From JAXDBM01 sp963709485 (GTDB lineage: Bacteria; Desulfobacterota; Syntrophia; Syntrophales; Fen-1087), in assembly GCA_963709485.1 (NCBI GenBank), contig CAVPWE010000005.1, positions 434,001 through 498,000 of the forward strand: a DNA stretch of 64,000 nt, in the 5' to 3' direction. Each line of letters starts with the position of its first letter. The stretch's first letter is position 1. Below, one piece after another: positions 27,719-34,932 of this stretch. Made by a program: the position numbers and the translations under genes. The notes under the pieces were generated by a model that ran no database searches, was not told where the DNA came from, and saw nothing but the letters and a program-made list of their open reading frames with translations.

Positions 27719-30055
27719 CTACTCAAGGGGCGTGTTCTCAACAAGCACCCATATCCCGCAGGGGCAGGCCCCGACGCAGAAGCCGCAGCCGATGCACTTG
27801 TCGCCGTCCACGACATATTCATAGGCATCCCCTTCCAGTGCGCGCCGGGAGATGGCATTGCCCGGGCAGAGCGTCTCGCAGAGGCCGCAGTCCCGGCAGG
27901 CGCCGCAGGAGGCGCATTGCGTCGAGCAGACGCCGATGTCTCCCGTCGTTGCAAGGTGCGGATCGTAATACTCCAGGCGGATCCTCGCGGGCTCGATGAC
28001 CGGGATCTGGTCGTAGCTGTCCTGCCTGCCTCTCAGGATGTCGTCGATGGCCCTTGCGGCGATTCGCCCGGCGCCGATGGCATCGGTCAGGAGGCCGGGC
28101 CGCACGGCGTCGCCGATGGCGAAAACCTGCGGATCGCTGCTCTGATAGCGGTCGCTGACGGAGACAAACCCCTTTTCAAGGACAATATCCTCCGATAGAA
28201 AGCCGATATCCGGCGCATCGCCGACGGCCATGATGACCGTATCGGCGGGAAGGAGCTCCCCGCTGGTCAGCAGCACGCCCTCTTCCGTGACGGCCCTGGT
28301 GGTTCGCGGCCAGAGAAAGCGTGCGCCCGCGGCCTCGGCATGTTTCCTTTCGATACCGAACGACGCCGGCTCCTGGATGTCCACAAGTGTAATTTCTCCG
28401 GCTCCCAGCCTGGCCGCTTCCGCGGCGGCGTCGCAGCCCACATTCCCGGCCCCGATGATCACGACGCGCGGACCCACTTGGATCCTGTCTTCCTTGCTCG
28501 CGCGCAGGAATTCGAGGGCGGGGAGCGCCCGCTCCCGGCCCGGCACCGGGATCATGCGGGGCTTCTGCGCCCCGGCGGCGATGACGACAAAGTCATGCCT
28601 GGCCTTGATTCTCTGAAAATCCTTACGGGTCGGGGATTTTTTCAGGAAAACCTGCTCAATCCTTTCCCGGACGCGGTTCAGCTCGTGGGCGACAATTGCA
28701 TCGGGGATCCGTGTCTTCGGGATGCTGTCGGTGATTTTTCCGCCCAGCCGCTCGCGGATCTCATAGATGACCGGAGAATGGCCCATCATCCAGAGCTGCC
28801 AGGCCACGGAGAGGCCCGCCGGACCCCCGCCGATCACGCCCACGGTCTTGCCTGTTCCGGGCGCCGGCGCCGGCGCCGTCGCCTCCAGAGAAGCCCTTCC
28901 CAGGGCCGCCACGTCCAGCGAAGGGAAGGACGAGATCTGCCGCGTGCAGCTCTGCATGCAGGGGTTCGGGCACAGATATCCGCAGACCGTTGCCGGAAAG
29001 GGGGTGTAGGTCAGGGCCAGGTTCACTGCCTCATCCATGAGACCCTTGCGGATCAGGCTCCAGCGCTTCTGAACGGGAATGCCGGTGGGGCAGTGTGCCT
29101 GACAGGGGGGCTGATGCTTCTCGTTTTCCCAGAGGGGGATATAGCGGCGCAACGCGCCGGTGGCGATGACATCGATGGCATTCCTGGGGATATCCGTCAG
29201 GTCGCCGATCAGGCCGCCTTCGCCCAGTTCCCGGTCCCAGACATCCCTGCCGAACTCGCGCATCGTCCGCACGGGCTGCCCGATCTTCTCGTAAGGTTTC
29301 CGGGCTGCCAGGACCTGCCAGGCGCCGCGGTCCGAGGTCAGGACCGAATAGAGCTCCGTGCGCCCGATCGCCTTCAGGAACGGTTCCATGTTCGACCGGA
29401 GCCACTGCCATTCCCCGTCGTCGGGCACGGTCAGCTTTGCATCCTCCTCGCTGAAACCCTGATGGGGACCCCGGAAGAAGATCCTGCCCCCGACCATGCC
29501 GACGCAGGGGCGGTAACCCAGAACATTCTCGAAGCGGGGCGTGTCGTGACCGCAGACCACGGCAGTGCCCCCGGCCATGAATTCGGCGAAGGAATCGCCC
29601 GCGCTGCCCAGGACCCAGAGCTCCGGCGCGTCGAAGCGGGGGTTGTGCTTCGTCATGGTCATGCCGCGGGCGCCGATGTCGCCGGCTACGTAGATTTTCC
29701 CCTGAGCCATGGCGTTGCCGGCGCCGTTTGTGGCATTGCCCCGAACGATGATGCGGGCGCCGGCGTTGAGCCAGCCGACATCGTCCGAGACGGGCCCGAA
29801 AACGTCAATGGACGTGCCGGGAAACCCCATCGCGCCGACACGCTGGCCGGAGGATCCGAGAATGCGGATCAGCAGCTCTTCCTTTTTTCTTGTCTTCCAG
29901 AGACGGCCGCCGATGCCGTGCTGGCCGTAGGCATGGACCTCAATGCAGTGATGGCCGTCCTCGACGGCCTTCTGGATGGCGGCCTCAAGGTCCCGAGACT
30001 CCACCCGGACGCCCGTTTTCAGGCCGGTGATGATGATGGACGGTTTGTACAGCAT
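27719..30055 (-). CDS. gltD: Glutamate synthase GXGXG domain fused to GltD-like flavoprotein with ferredoxin domains
   Basis: 778 aa. Residues about 1-240 form the GXGXG beta-helix that is normally the C-terminal domain of GltB (GIGGRLWKTRKKEELLIRIL, ARIIVRGNATNGAGNAMAQG, MVGGRIFFRGPHQGF). From about 300 a GltD-like NAD(P)H-dependent unit follows: Cys-rich region (CQAHCPTGIPVQ, CGYLCPNPCMQSC), FAD site GVIGGGPAGLSVAW and NAD(P) site VVIIGAGNVGCDAA. The C-terminal 70 residues carry two Cys-rich iron-sulfur motifs (CIGCGFCVGACPCGIW is the last). It supplies electrons and a structural domain to the FMN synthase subunit encoded just upstream (14-bp gap). ATG 30055 has AGGAG 9 nt upstream; an apparent longer frame to 30343 lies inside the preceding gene. 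Confidence 0.88.
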   Translation of the reverse strand: MLYKPSIIITGLKTGVRVESRDLEAAIQKAVEDGHHCIEVHAYGQHGIGGRLWKTRKKEELLIRILGSSGQRVGAMGFPGTSIDVFGPVSDDVGWLNAGARIIVRGNATNGAGNAMAQGKIYVAGDIGARGMTMTKHNPRFDAPELWVLGSAGDSFAEFMAGGTAVVCGHDTPRFENVLGYRPCVGMVGGRIFFRGPHQGFSEEDAKLTVPDDGEWQWLRSNMEPFLKAIGRTELYSVLTSDRGAWQVLAARKPYEKIGQPVRTMREFGRDVWDRELGEGGLIGDLTDIPRNAIDVIATGALRRYIPLWENEKHQPPCQAHCPTGIPVQKRWSLIRKGLMDEAVNLALTYTPFPATVCGYLCPNPCMQSCTRQISSFPSLDVAALGRASLEATAPAPAPGTGKTVGVIGGGPAGLSVAWQLWMMGHSPVIYEIRERLGGKITDSIPKTRIPDAIVAHELNRVRERIEQVFLKKSPTRKDFQRIKARHDFVVIAAGAQKPRMIPVPGRERALPALEFLRASKEDRIQVGPRVVIIGAGNVGCDAAAEAARLGAGEITLVDIQEPASFGIERKHAEAAGARFLWPRTTRAVTEEGVLLTSGELLPADTVIMAVGDAPDIGFLSEDIVLEKGFVSVSDRYQSSDPQVFAIGDAVRPGLLTDAIGAGRIAARAIDDILRGRQDSYDQIPVIEPARIRLEYYDPHLATTGDIGVCSTQCASCGACRDCGLCETLCPGNAISRRALEGDAYEYVVDGDKCIGCGFCVGACPCGIWVLVENTPLE

Positions 30056-30069
30056 TCTCCAGGCTCCTT

Positions 30070-31704
30070 CTATATCACATGGCGGATCTGCAGCCGTTCG
30101 GCGGCGCGGCCGTCCGCAATACCCAGGGCGTCGGACATGCCGATGGGCAGAGACGTGGAACGGCCCAGCGGCGCCAGGATCTTCTTCAGCTCCGTATCGA
30201 AGCTCAGATAGACATCCACAACACGCTGGGCAACCATCTCCGGATCCAGGCGGCGGTACAGGCGCGCATCCTGGGAGGTGATGCCCTTGGGGCAGAGGCC
30301 CACGTTGCAGATGTTGCACCGGTCCGTCTCGGAACCGAGGCACCCGGCGGCGGCCTGCATGATGTATTTTCCGATCTGGACGCCGCTGGCCCCGAGCATG
30401 ATCAGCGCGGCGGCGTTGGCGGCCAGGTTGCCGTTCTTTCCGATCCCGCCGCCGGCAAAGAGCGGGATCTCGTTCTGTTTGCCGATCTTCACCAGGTTCA
30501 GGTAAGCGTCCCGGATGTTGCTGGCAATCGGGTGTCCCATGTGATTCATGGAAACGTTGTAGGCGGCGCCGGTCCCCCCGTCTTCCCCGTCAATGGCGAG
30601 CCCGGCCGCATAGGGATTCCGCGTCAGGTTGTTGAGGACGGCGAGGCTCGTACTCGTCGCGGAAATTTTCGGATAGACGGGGACCCGGAACCCCCAGGCC
30701 ATGGACATGGACTGGATCATCTTTGCCACCGACTCTTCAATCGAGTACTTGGTCTGGTGCGTGGGGGGGCTGGGCAGGCTGACCCCGGCAGGAACCCCGC
30801 GGATGGCGGCGATCAGCTTGTTTACCTTGTACCACATGAGAAGCCCCCCGTCGCCGGGTTTCGCCCCCTGTCCGTACTTGATTTCGATGGCGCAGGGATC
30901 CTCCTTCATCTCGGGCAGGGCATGGACGATTTCATCCCATCCGAAATAGCCGCTGGCGATCTGGAGAATAACGTACTTCAGGAAACGGGACCGCAGCAGC
31001 CGGGGAGGACATCCGCCCTCTCCCGTGCAGATCCGCACGGGCATGCGCAATTCCTCGTTCAGGTAGGCCACGCCCATCTGCAGGCCCTCCCACATGTTGG
31101 GCGACAGGGCGCCGAAGGACATGCTGCCGATGACAAGGGGATAGATCTCCCGGACCGGCGGAATCCAGCCGTGATCCCCGGTCGTTTTGACCAGTTCCTC
31201 CGCAGGAAGAATCCGGCCCAGCAGTGTCCGCAGCTCGAAGTCGTGACGGCCTGCATCCAGCGCCGGATCGGTGAGCATGGATATGCGGACGAATTTGATC
31301 TCGTCGAGGATGCTGCGGGGATCGTTGCGTCGCCCCCCCCTGCGGCGGGGCACGCCCCCCTGGTTGTTATGGAAACGCAGCTTGTCCGTTTCCGCGCTCC
31401 GGACCGGCCGGATGGCGCCGTTGGGGCAGACCAGGTCGCACATGCCGCAGCCGATGCAGGCATGCGCCGGATCGGACCGCTGTTCGATGCCGTGATAGAC
31501 GCTGTAAAGATTGACCGGCTTCTCCGCCAGGCCGACGGGAACCTGAAGGGTTCTCTTGCGGAACACGCCCGGCTCGATGGCACGGACGGGGCAGACGGCG
31601 GTGCACCGACCGCACAGGGTGCACTTTTCCTTGCTCCAGGCAACCTGCCAGGGAAGGTCGCTTCGGCTCAGGGTCGAGGGGGTTATCGCTCCCATTGGTT
31701 CCAT
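30070..31704 (-). CDS. gltB: Glutamate synthase FMN domain with N-terminal ferredoxin (GltB-like)
   Basis: 544 aa from ATG 31704 (AGGAGGTGG upstream). Two [4Fe-4S] motifs near the N terminus (CTLCGRCTAVCPVRAI, CIGCGMCDLVCPNGAI) suggest electron input from ferredoxin. The FMN-binding TIM-barrel synthase domain (about 120-530) includes GSMSFGALSPNMWEGLQMGV, IEIKYGQGAKPGDGGLL, IDGEDGGTGAAYN and GASGVQIGKYIMQAAAGCLG. The cysteines in RCNICNVGLCPKGI are at the 3Fe-4S site. It makes glutamate from 2-oxoglutarate and ammonia. This domain arrangement is the archaeal-type split enzyme, not the single large proteobacterial GltB. The start overlaps the amidotransferase gene by 22 bp. Confidence 0.92.
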   Translation of the reverse strand: MEPMGAITPSTLSRSDLPWQVAWSKEKCTLCGRCTAVCPVRAIEPGVFRKRTLQVPVGLAEKPVNLYSVYHGIEQRSDPAHACIGCGMCDLVCPNGAIRPVRSAETDKLRFHNNQGGVPRRRGGRRNDPRSILDEIKFVRISMLTDPALDAGRHDFELRTLLGRILPAEELVKTTGDHGWIPPVREIYPLVIGSMSFGALSPNMWEGLQMGVAYLNEELRMPVRICTGEGGCPPRLLRSRFLKYVILQIASGYFGWDEIVHALPEMKEDPCAIEIKYGQGAKPGDGGLLMWYKVNKLIAAIRGVPAGVSLPSPPTHQTKYSIEESVAKMIQSMSMAWGFRVPVYPKISATSTSLAVLNNLTRNPYAAGLAIDGEDGGTGAAYNVSMNHMGHPIASNIRDAYLNLVKIGKQNEIPLFAGGGIGKNGNLAANAAALIMLGASGVQIGKYIMQAAAGCLGSETDRCNICNVGLCPKGITSQDARLYRRLDPEMVAQRVVDVYLSFDTELKKILAPLGRSTSLPIGMSDALGIADGRAAERLQIRHVI

Positions 31705-32798
31705 CGCACCACCTCCTGTCGGTTTGGCGGGACCATCACCGTGTCGTACTTCATGGGCTGAAAATCCTCGCTCTTGTTGCGGGCCGGGATGGCGGCGTCC
31801 AGCCCGCACATCTCGGATGAAAAGGCAAACATGCCGGCCCCGCCGCCCACGACGCCGGGCCGCAGCTTCTTGCTGTCCTGCACCATGAAAACCGACCGGT
31901 CCGGAAGACAGCCGATGACGCAGTTGGGGCCGTCGATGATCAGAGGACGGCAGCCATGCTTGAAATGGCGGAGCTTCTGCCCGTTGGGATGCCGGTTCAG
32001 CTCTTCATCCTTCAGGGGCGTCAGAATGTGCTTGTACATATCCATCCCCAGTCCAAGCTTCTTCTGGGTGTAATGAAGGATATGCGTGAAAACTTCAGAA
32101 TCGGACTGGTAGCCCGTGTATCCGGGATAATTCCGGGACATGAGGAATTCACGGATAGGCACGAAGGCCGTATTTTCCCCGTTGGTCATGGTGGAGAAGC
32201 CCTGAATGAAGAAGGGGTGGCAGGCGTAGATGTCGATGGCGTAGTTGGTGTTCTGGCGGCCCTGGGCAAGGATGACCCGGGCCTGAAGCTCCTCGTTGTC
32301 CAGCCCCAGGTATTCCGCCAGGATCAGGGGGTCCCCCACCTCCTTGATCATGATGACGTCGGGCCAGAAGCTGAACACCATCATGGATCCGTCCGCCTCC
32401 CCCATCTGCCTGAGTTTCATCCGCGTCAGCAGCAGCCGGTGTTCGAGTTCCTCCTTTGGCAGGGACTGCCAGTCCGGCGGATAGTCGTAGACGCGGATCA
32501 GGTAGTTGTCCCGCTTCGGCGTGCCGGGTGGAGGGGCCGCGCCCGGTCGGATGGACAGCTTGTACTTCACCATGAAGTCCAGCTCCATCATGTAACGGTC
32601 CAGTGTCCGAATCCCCTCATTGGAAAAAATGCCGGACAGGATGGGCGCCCCCGTGAATCGCTCGAAGCTGCCTCCCAGGTCGGTCAGAAAGAGTCCCACG
32701 CCGGAACCGTCATGACCTTCCTTCATGACATTCAGGGCGTGGATCGCCGTCATCGGGGAGATGGGTTCCCGGCTGGTAATGGCAAACAAACGGCACAT
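31683..32798 (-). CDS. Glutamate synthase amidotransferase domain (class II, stand-alone)
   Basis: 371 aa. Begins MCRLFAITSREPISPMTAIH: after Met removal Cys2 is the Ntn nucleophile that hydrolyses glutamine. NTNYAIDIYACHPFFIQGFS and MTNGENTAFVPIREFLMSRN (asparagine/glycine loop) match the GATase_2 fold, and SDSEVFTHILHYTQKKLGL the glutamine-binding region. In this split glutamate synthase it provides ammonia to the FMN subunit encoded downstream. GAAAGG lies 7-8 nt before ATG 32798. It is the first gene of the run, with a -24/-12 type promoter about 70 bp upstream. Confidence 0.88.
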   Translation of the reverse strand: MCRLFAITSREPISPMTAIHALNVMKEGHDGSGVGLFLTDLGGSFERFTGAPILSGIFSNEGIRTLDRYMMELDFMVKYKLSIRPGAAPPPGTPKRDNYLIRVYDYPPDWQSLPKEELEHRLLLTRMKLRQMGEADGSMMVFSFWPDVIMIKEVGDPLILAEYLGLDNEELQARVILAQGRQNTNYAIDIYACHPFFIQGFSTMTNGENTAFVPIREFLMSRNYPGYTGYQSDSEVFTHILHYTQKKLGLGMDMYKHILTPLKDEELNRHPNGQKLRHFKHGCRPLIIDGPNCVIGCLPDRSVFMVQDSKKLRPGVVGGGAGMFAFSSEMCGLDAAIPARNKSEDFQPMKYDTVMVPPNRQEVVRWNQWER

Positions 32799-32870
32799 AT
32801 TTAATCCTTTCTCAAGAACAACCGCTTTAGTTCATGGGCCCTGCAGTTTGCGGGCGGGTTAGTACTCTGT

Positions 32871-32886
32871 AGCGAAAAACATGCCA
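32871..32886 (-). promoter_or_regulatory. Sigma-54 (-24/-12) promoter of the glutamate synthase/glutamine gene run
   Basis: Minus strand TGGCATG-TTTT-TCGCT: the GG and GC doublets are exactly 10 bp apart and TGGCA is consensus. Only the second base of the -12 TTGC element deviates. Transcription would start near 32860, about 60 nt before the amidotransferase gene. An activator gene of the sigma-54 class lies immediately upstream. Confidence 0.55.
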
Positions 32887-33066
32887 TATCCTTGATTCGC
32901 TTCCGCCATCCGGACAGGCCTGGTCCTGAATCGCTGCCCACTTCGGGAACACCGGGTGAACCGAGCGGAAGACCCTGCGGGACTCGGCGCAACCGGGTGA
33001 AATTCGTGAAACACTTCTCCAGAGAGAAATCGCCCTTGTAACATATTTGTAATTTTCACGATTCCA

Positions 33067-33086
33067 ATGCTACAATTTTGTTGCAT
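33067..33086. promoter_or_regulatory. Palindromic candidate activator site upstream of the glutamate synthase promoter
   Basis: ATGCTACAATTTTGTTGCAT is a 20-bp imperfect palindrome (8 of 10 positions pair), about 190 bp upstream of the -24/-12 element. It abuts the stop codon of the activator gene. The sub-sequence TACAATTT(T/G)GT recurs at 34752-34762 upstream of the activator gene itself. Assignment to the activator is inference. Confidence 0.4.
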
Positions 33087-34636
33087 CAAATGGCGCTTCC
33101 GTTACTTTCCTGAGCGTTCCGGTTCTTTGGGCGGAAATTCGACGGATTGATGCCCAGCTTCTGAATCTTATACTGGATGATTCTCTTGGTTGTTCCCAGA
33201 AGCCTGGCCGCCTGGCTCTGATTCCCCCGGGTTTCCTTCAGGGCCTCCATGATCAAGGTGCGTTCCTGGGACAGAATGACCGTGCTCAGCCGCCCCGCCT
33301 CCCGGGTGTCATCTTCCCGCGGCTTCATCTGCAGAGACGGCGGAAGATGAACCATTTCAATTGAATCCCCCTCCATCAGCAAAACGGACCGCTCGATGCA
33401 GTTTTCCAGTTCCCGGACGTTTCCGGGCCATTGATGCGAGAGAAAGGCATCAATGACCGGCGTCGAAATCCTCTTTACCGGTTTTCCATGTTCTTTTGCA
33501 TATTTAAGGACAAAATGATCAGCCAGAAGAATAATATCGTGGCCGCGGTCCCGAAGGGGCGGCAGATAAATGGGAAAGACACTGAGCCGGTAATAAAGGT
33601 CATTGCGGAACTGGCCGGAGGCGATGCAGTCCTCCAGACGCCGGTTCGTGGCGGCGATGACGCGTGCGTTGCTCGTAATCACCCGTGAGGAGCCAAGGGG
33701 CTGAATCTGCTTTTCCTGCAGAACCCTCAGAAGCTTGGACTGCGCCGCCGCGGACAGTTCCGACACTTCATCCAGAAAGATTGTTCCGTCGCGTGCTTCC
33801 TCGAAACGCCCCCGCCTCTGTCTCACGGCCCCTGTGAAGGCCCCCTTCTCGTGTCCGAAAAGTTCGCTTTCAATGAGCGTGTCGGGGATTGCGGCGCAGT
33901 TCACCTGGATCAGCGGGCCTTTGGACCGGGAGCTGTTCATGTGAATCGCGCGTGCGACGAGTTCCTTGCCCGTCCCGGTGTCCCCGTGGATCAGAACGGT
34001 CGTGCTGGAGTCCGCCACATGGCTGATCAAGCCGAAAACCTCCTGCATCCCCTTCGAATGACCGATGATATCGACGGACGGCGTCTTCCCCTGGTTGATG
34101 ATCCGGCGGAGCCGGCGGTTTTCCTCTTCAAGGGCAAGGATATGAACGGCTTTGGCAATGAGTTCCGCCACGGAGGATAACATGGACAGCTCACGGTCCA
34201 AATTTGTTACATTTTTGGCCCCCTTATCGGCGGAGAGGATTCCAACGACCCGGGAATCGTACATGATGGGAACGCAAAGGAAGGACAATTCGTCGCGATT
34301 CAGATTGCGCCTGGCACCGGTGCGGTCGAGGAAAAGCGCCTCCTTGCCGAGATTGGGGACCGCCATGGGGCGGCCGGTCTGGGCGACCTTTCCGGTTATG
34401 CCTTCTCCGGCCTGATAGGAGATCTCCATGCCTTCCAGGTTTACGCCGTGCGCTACATCCAGCCAGAACTCACCGCTATCCCGATCCAGAAGAGAGATCA
34501 TGCCCCGCGACATGCCCAGGCGGATGTTCATTTCATGGAGGACCTGCTCGAGCTGATCTCTCAGATCCCAGGGCTGGGCCATGGCCTTGGCAATGGCATG
34601 CAGCGCCGCCAATTCCTCGTAATTATGACTGCTCAA
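33086..34636 (-). CDS. Sigma-54-dependent transcriptional activator (GAF-AAA+-Fis, NifA-like)
   Basis: 516 aa. N-terminal GAF sensor domain (about 15-165, LRDQLEQVLHEMNIRLGMSR ... FLCVPIMYDSRVVGILSADK). AAA+ domain (about 190-420) with Walker A GDTGTGKE, ESELFGHEKGAFTGA (the GAFTGA loop contacts sigma-54), Walker B GTIFLDE and R-finger region FRNDLYYRLSVFPI. Fis-type HTH at the C terminus (GNQSQAARLLGTTKRIIQYK). The architecture equals NifA/FhlA-type activators. Start TTG 34636 was chosen because GGAGG lies 6 nt upstream; the frame extends to a TTG at 34675 without a ribosome site. Location directly upstream of the glutamate synthase operon suggests it activates that operon (inference). Confidence 0.9.
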   Translation of the reverse strand: MSSHNYEELAALHAIAKAMAQPWDLRDQLEQVLHEMNIRLGMSRGMISLLDRDSGEFWLDVAHGVNLEGMEISYQAGEGITGKVAQTGRPMAVPNLGKEALFLDRTGARRNLNRDELSFLCVPIMYDSRVVGILSADKGAKNVTNLDRELSMLSSVAELIAKAVHILALEEENRRLRRIINQGKTPSVDIIGHSKGMQEVFGLISHVADSSTTVLIHGDTGTGKELVARAIHMNSSRSKGPLIQVNCAAIPDTLIESELFGHEKGAFTGAVRQRRGRFEEARDGTIFLDEVSELSAAAQSKLLRVLQEKQIQPLGSSRVITSNARVIAATNRRLEDCIASGQFRNDLYYRLSVFPIYLPPLRDRGHDIILLADHFVLKYAKEHGKPVKRISTPVIDAFLSHQWPGNVRELENCIERSVLLMEGDSIEMVHLPPSLQMKPREDDTREAGRLSTVILSQERTLIMEALKETRGNQSQAARLLGTTKRIIQYKIQKLGINPSNFRPKNRNAQESNGSAI

Positions 34637-34670
34637 AATTGTCCTCCATTCAAGCTTTGATACATTTTCG

Positions 34671-34686
34671 AGCAAGCTTTATACCA
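34671..34686 (-). promoter_or_regulatory. Sigma-54-like promoter of the activator gene
   Basis: Minus strand TGGTATA-AAGC-TTGCT: TGG and TTGCT are consensus and GG-N10-GC spacing is exact. It is about 35 bp before the chosen TTG start. It implies autoregulation or control by another activator. Confidence 0.45.
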
Positions 34687-34822
34687 AATCGTCATCTTTA
34701 GCAAACAGTAATAGACGAAAATGAACTATAAAATAAACAAAAAGATTTTTATACAATTTGGTAAAATACACATTGTTTAGAATCTTTCTTTTCTGGTATG
34801 AAATTTGAAAGAGGAGATACGA

Positions 34823-34915
34823 ATGAGCGACGGTTGCGTGAGGTTCGGAAAATCTTTTCTGCGCTGCACCGGTCAAAACCATTTTTGGCTGCGGCGCAAG
34901 GTCTTCCAAAAATAA
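34823..34915 (+). CDS. Small open reading frame (30 aa) ahead of the KaiC/PEP-synthase-like gene
   Basis: A 30-codon frame, MSDGCVRFGKSFLRCTGQNH..., ends TAA 17 bp before ATG 34933. AGAGGAG lies 6 nt before its ATG, a better ribosome site than that of the downstream gene. The product is basic with two cysteines and no recognised motif. It could be a leader peptide coupling translation, or chance. No homologue is known to me. Confidence 0.3.
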   Translation: MSDGCVRFGKSFLRCTGQNHFWLRRKVFQK

Positions 34916-34932
34916 TTAAGCGAGGGCAAACC

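Noticed and set aside
28340..31761. Long plus-strand frames opposite the glutamate synthase genes
   Set aside because: Antisense shadows of clear FMN, FAD and ferredoxin domains.
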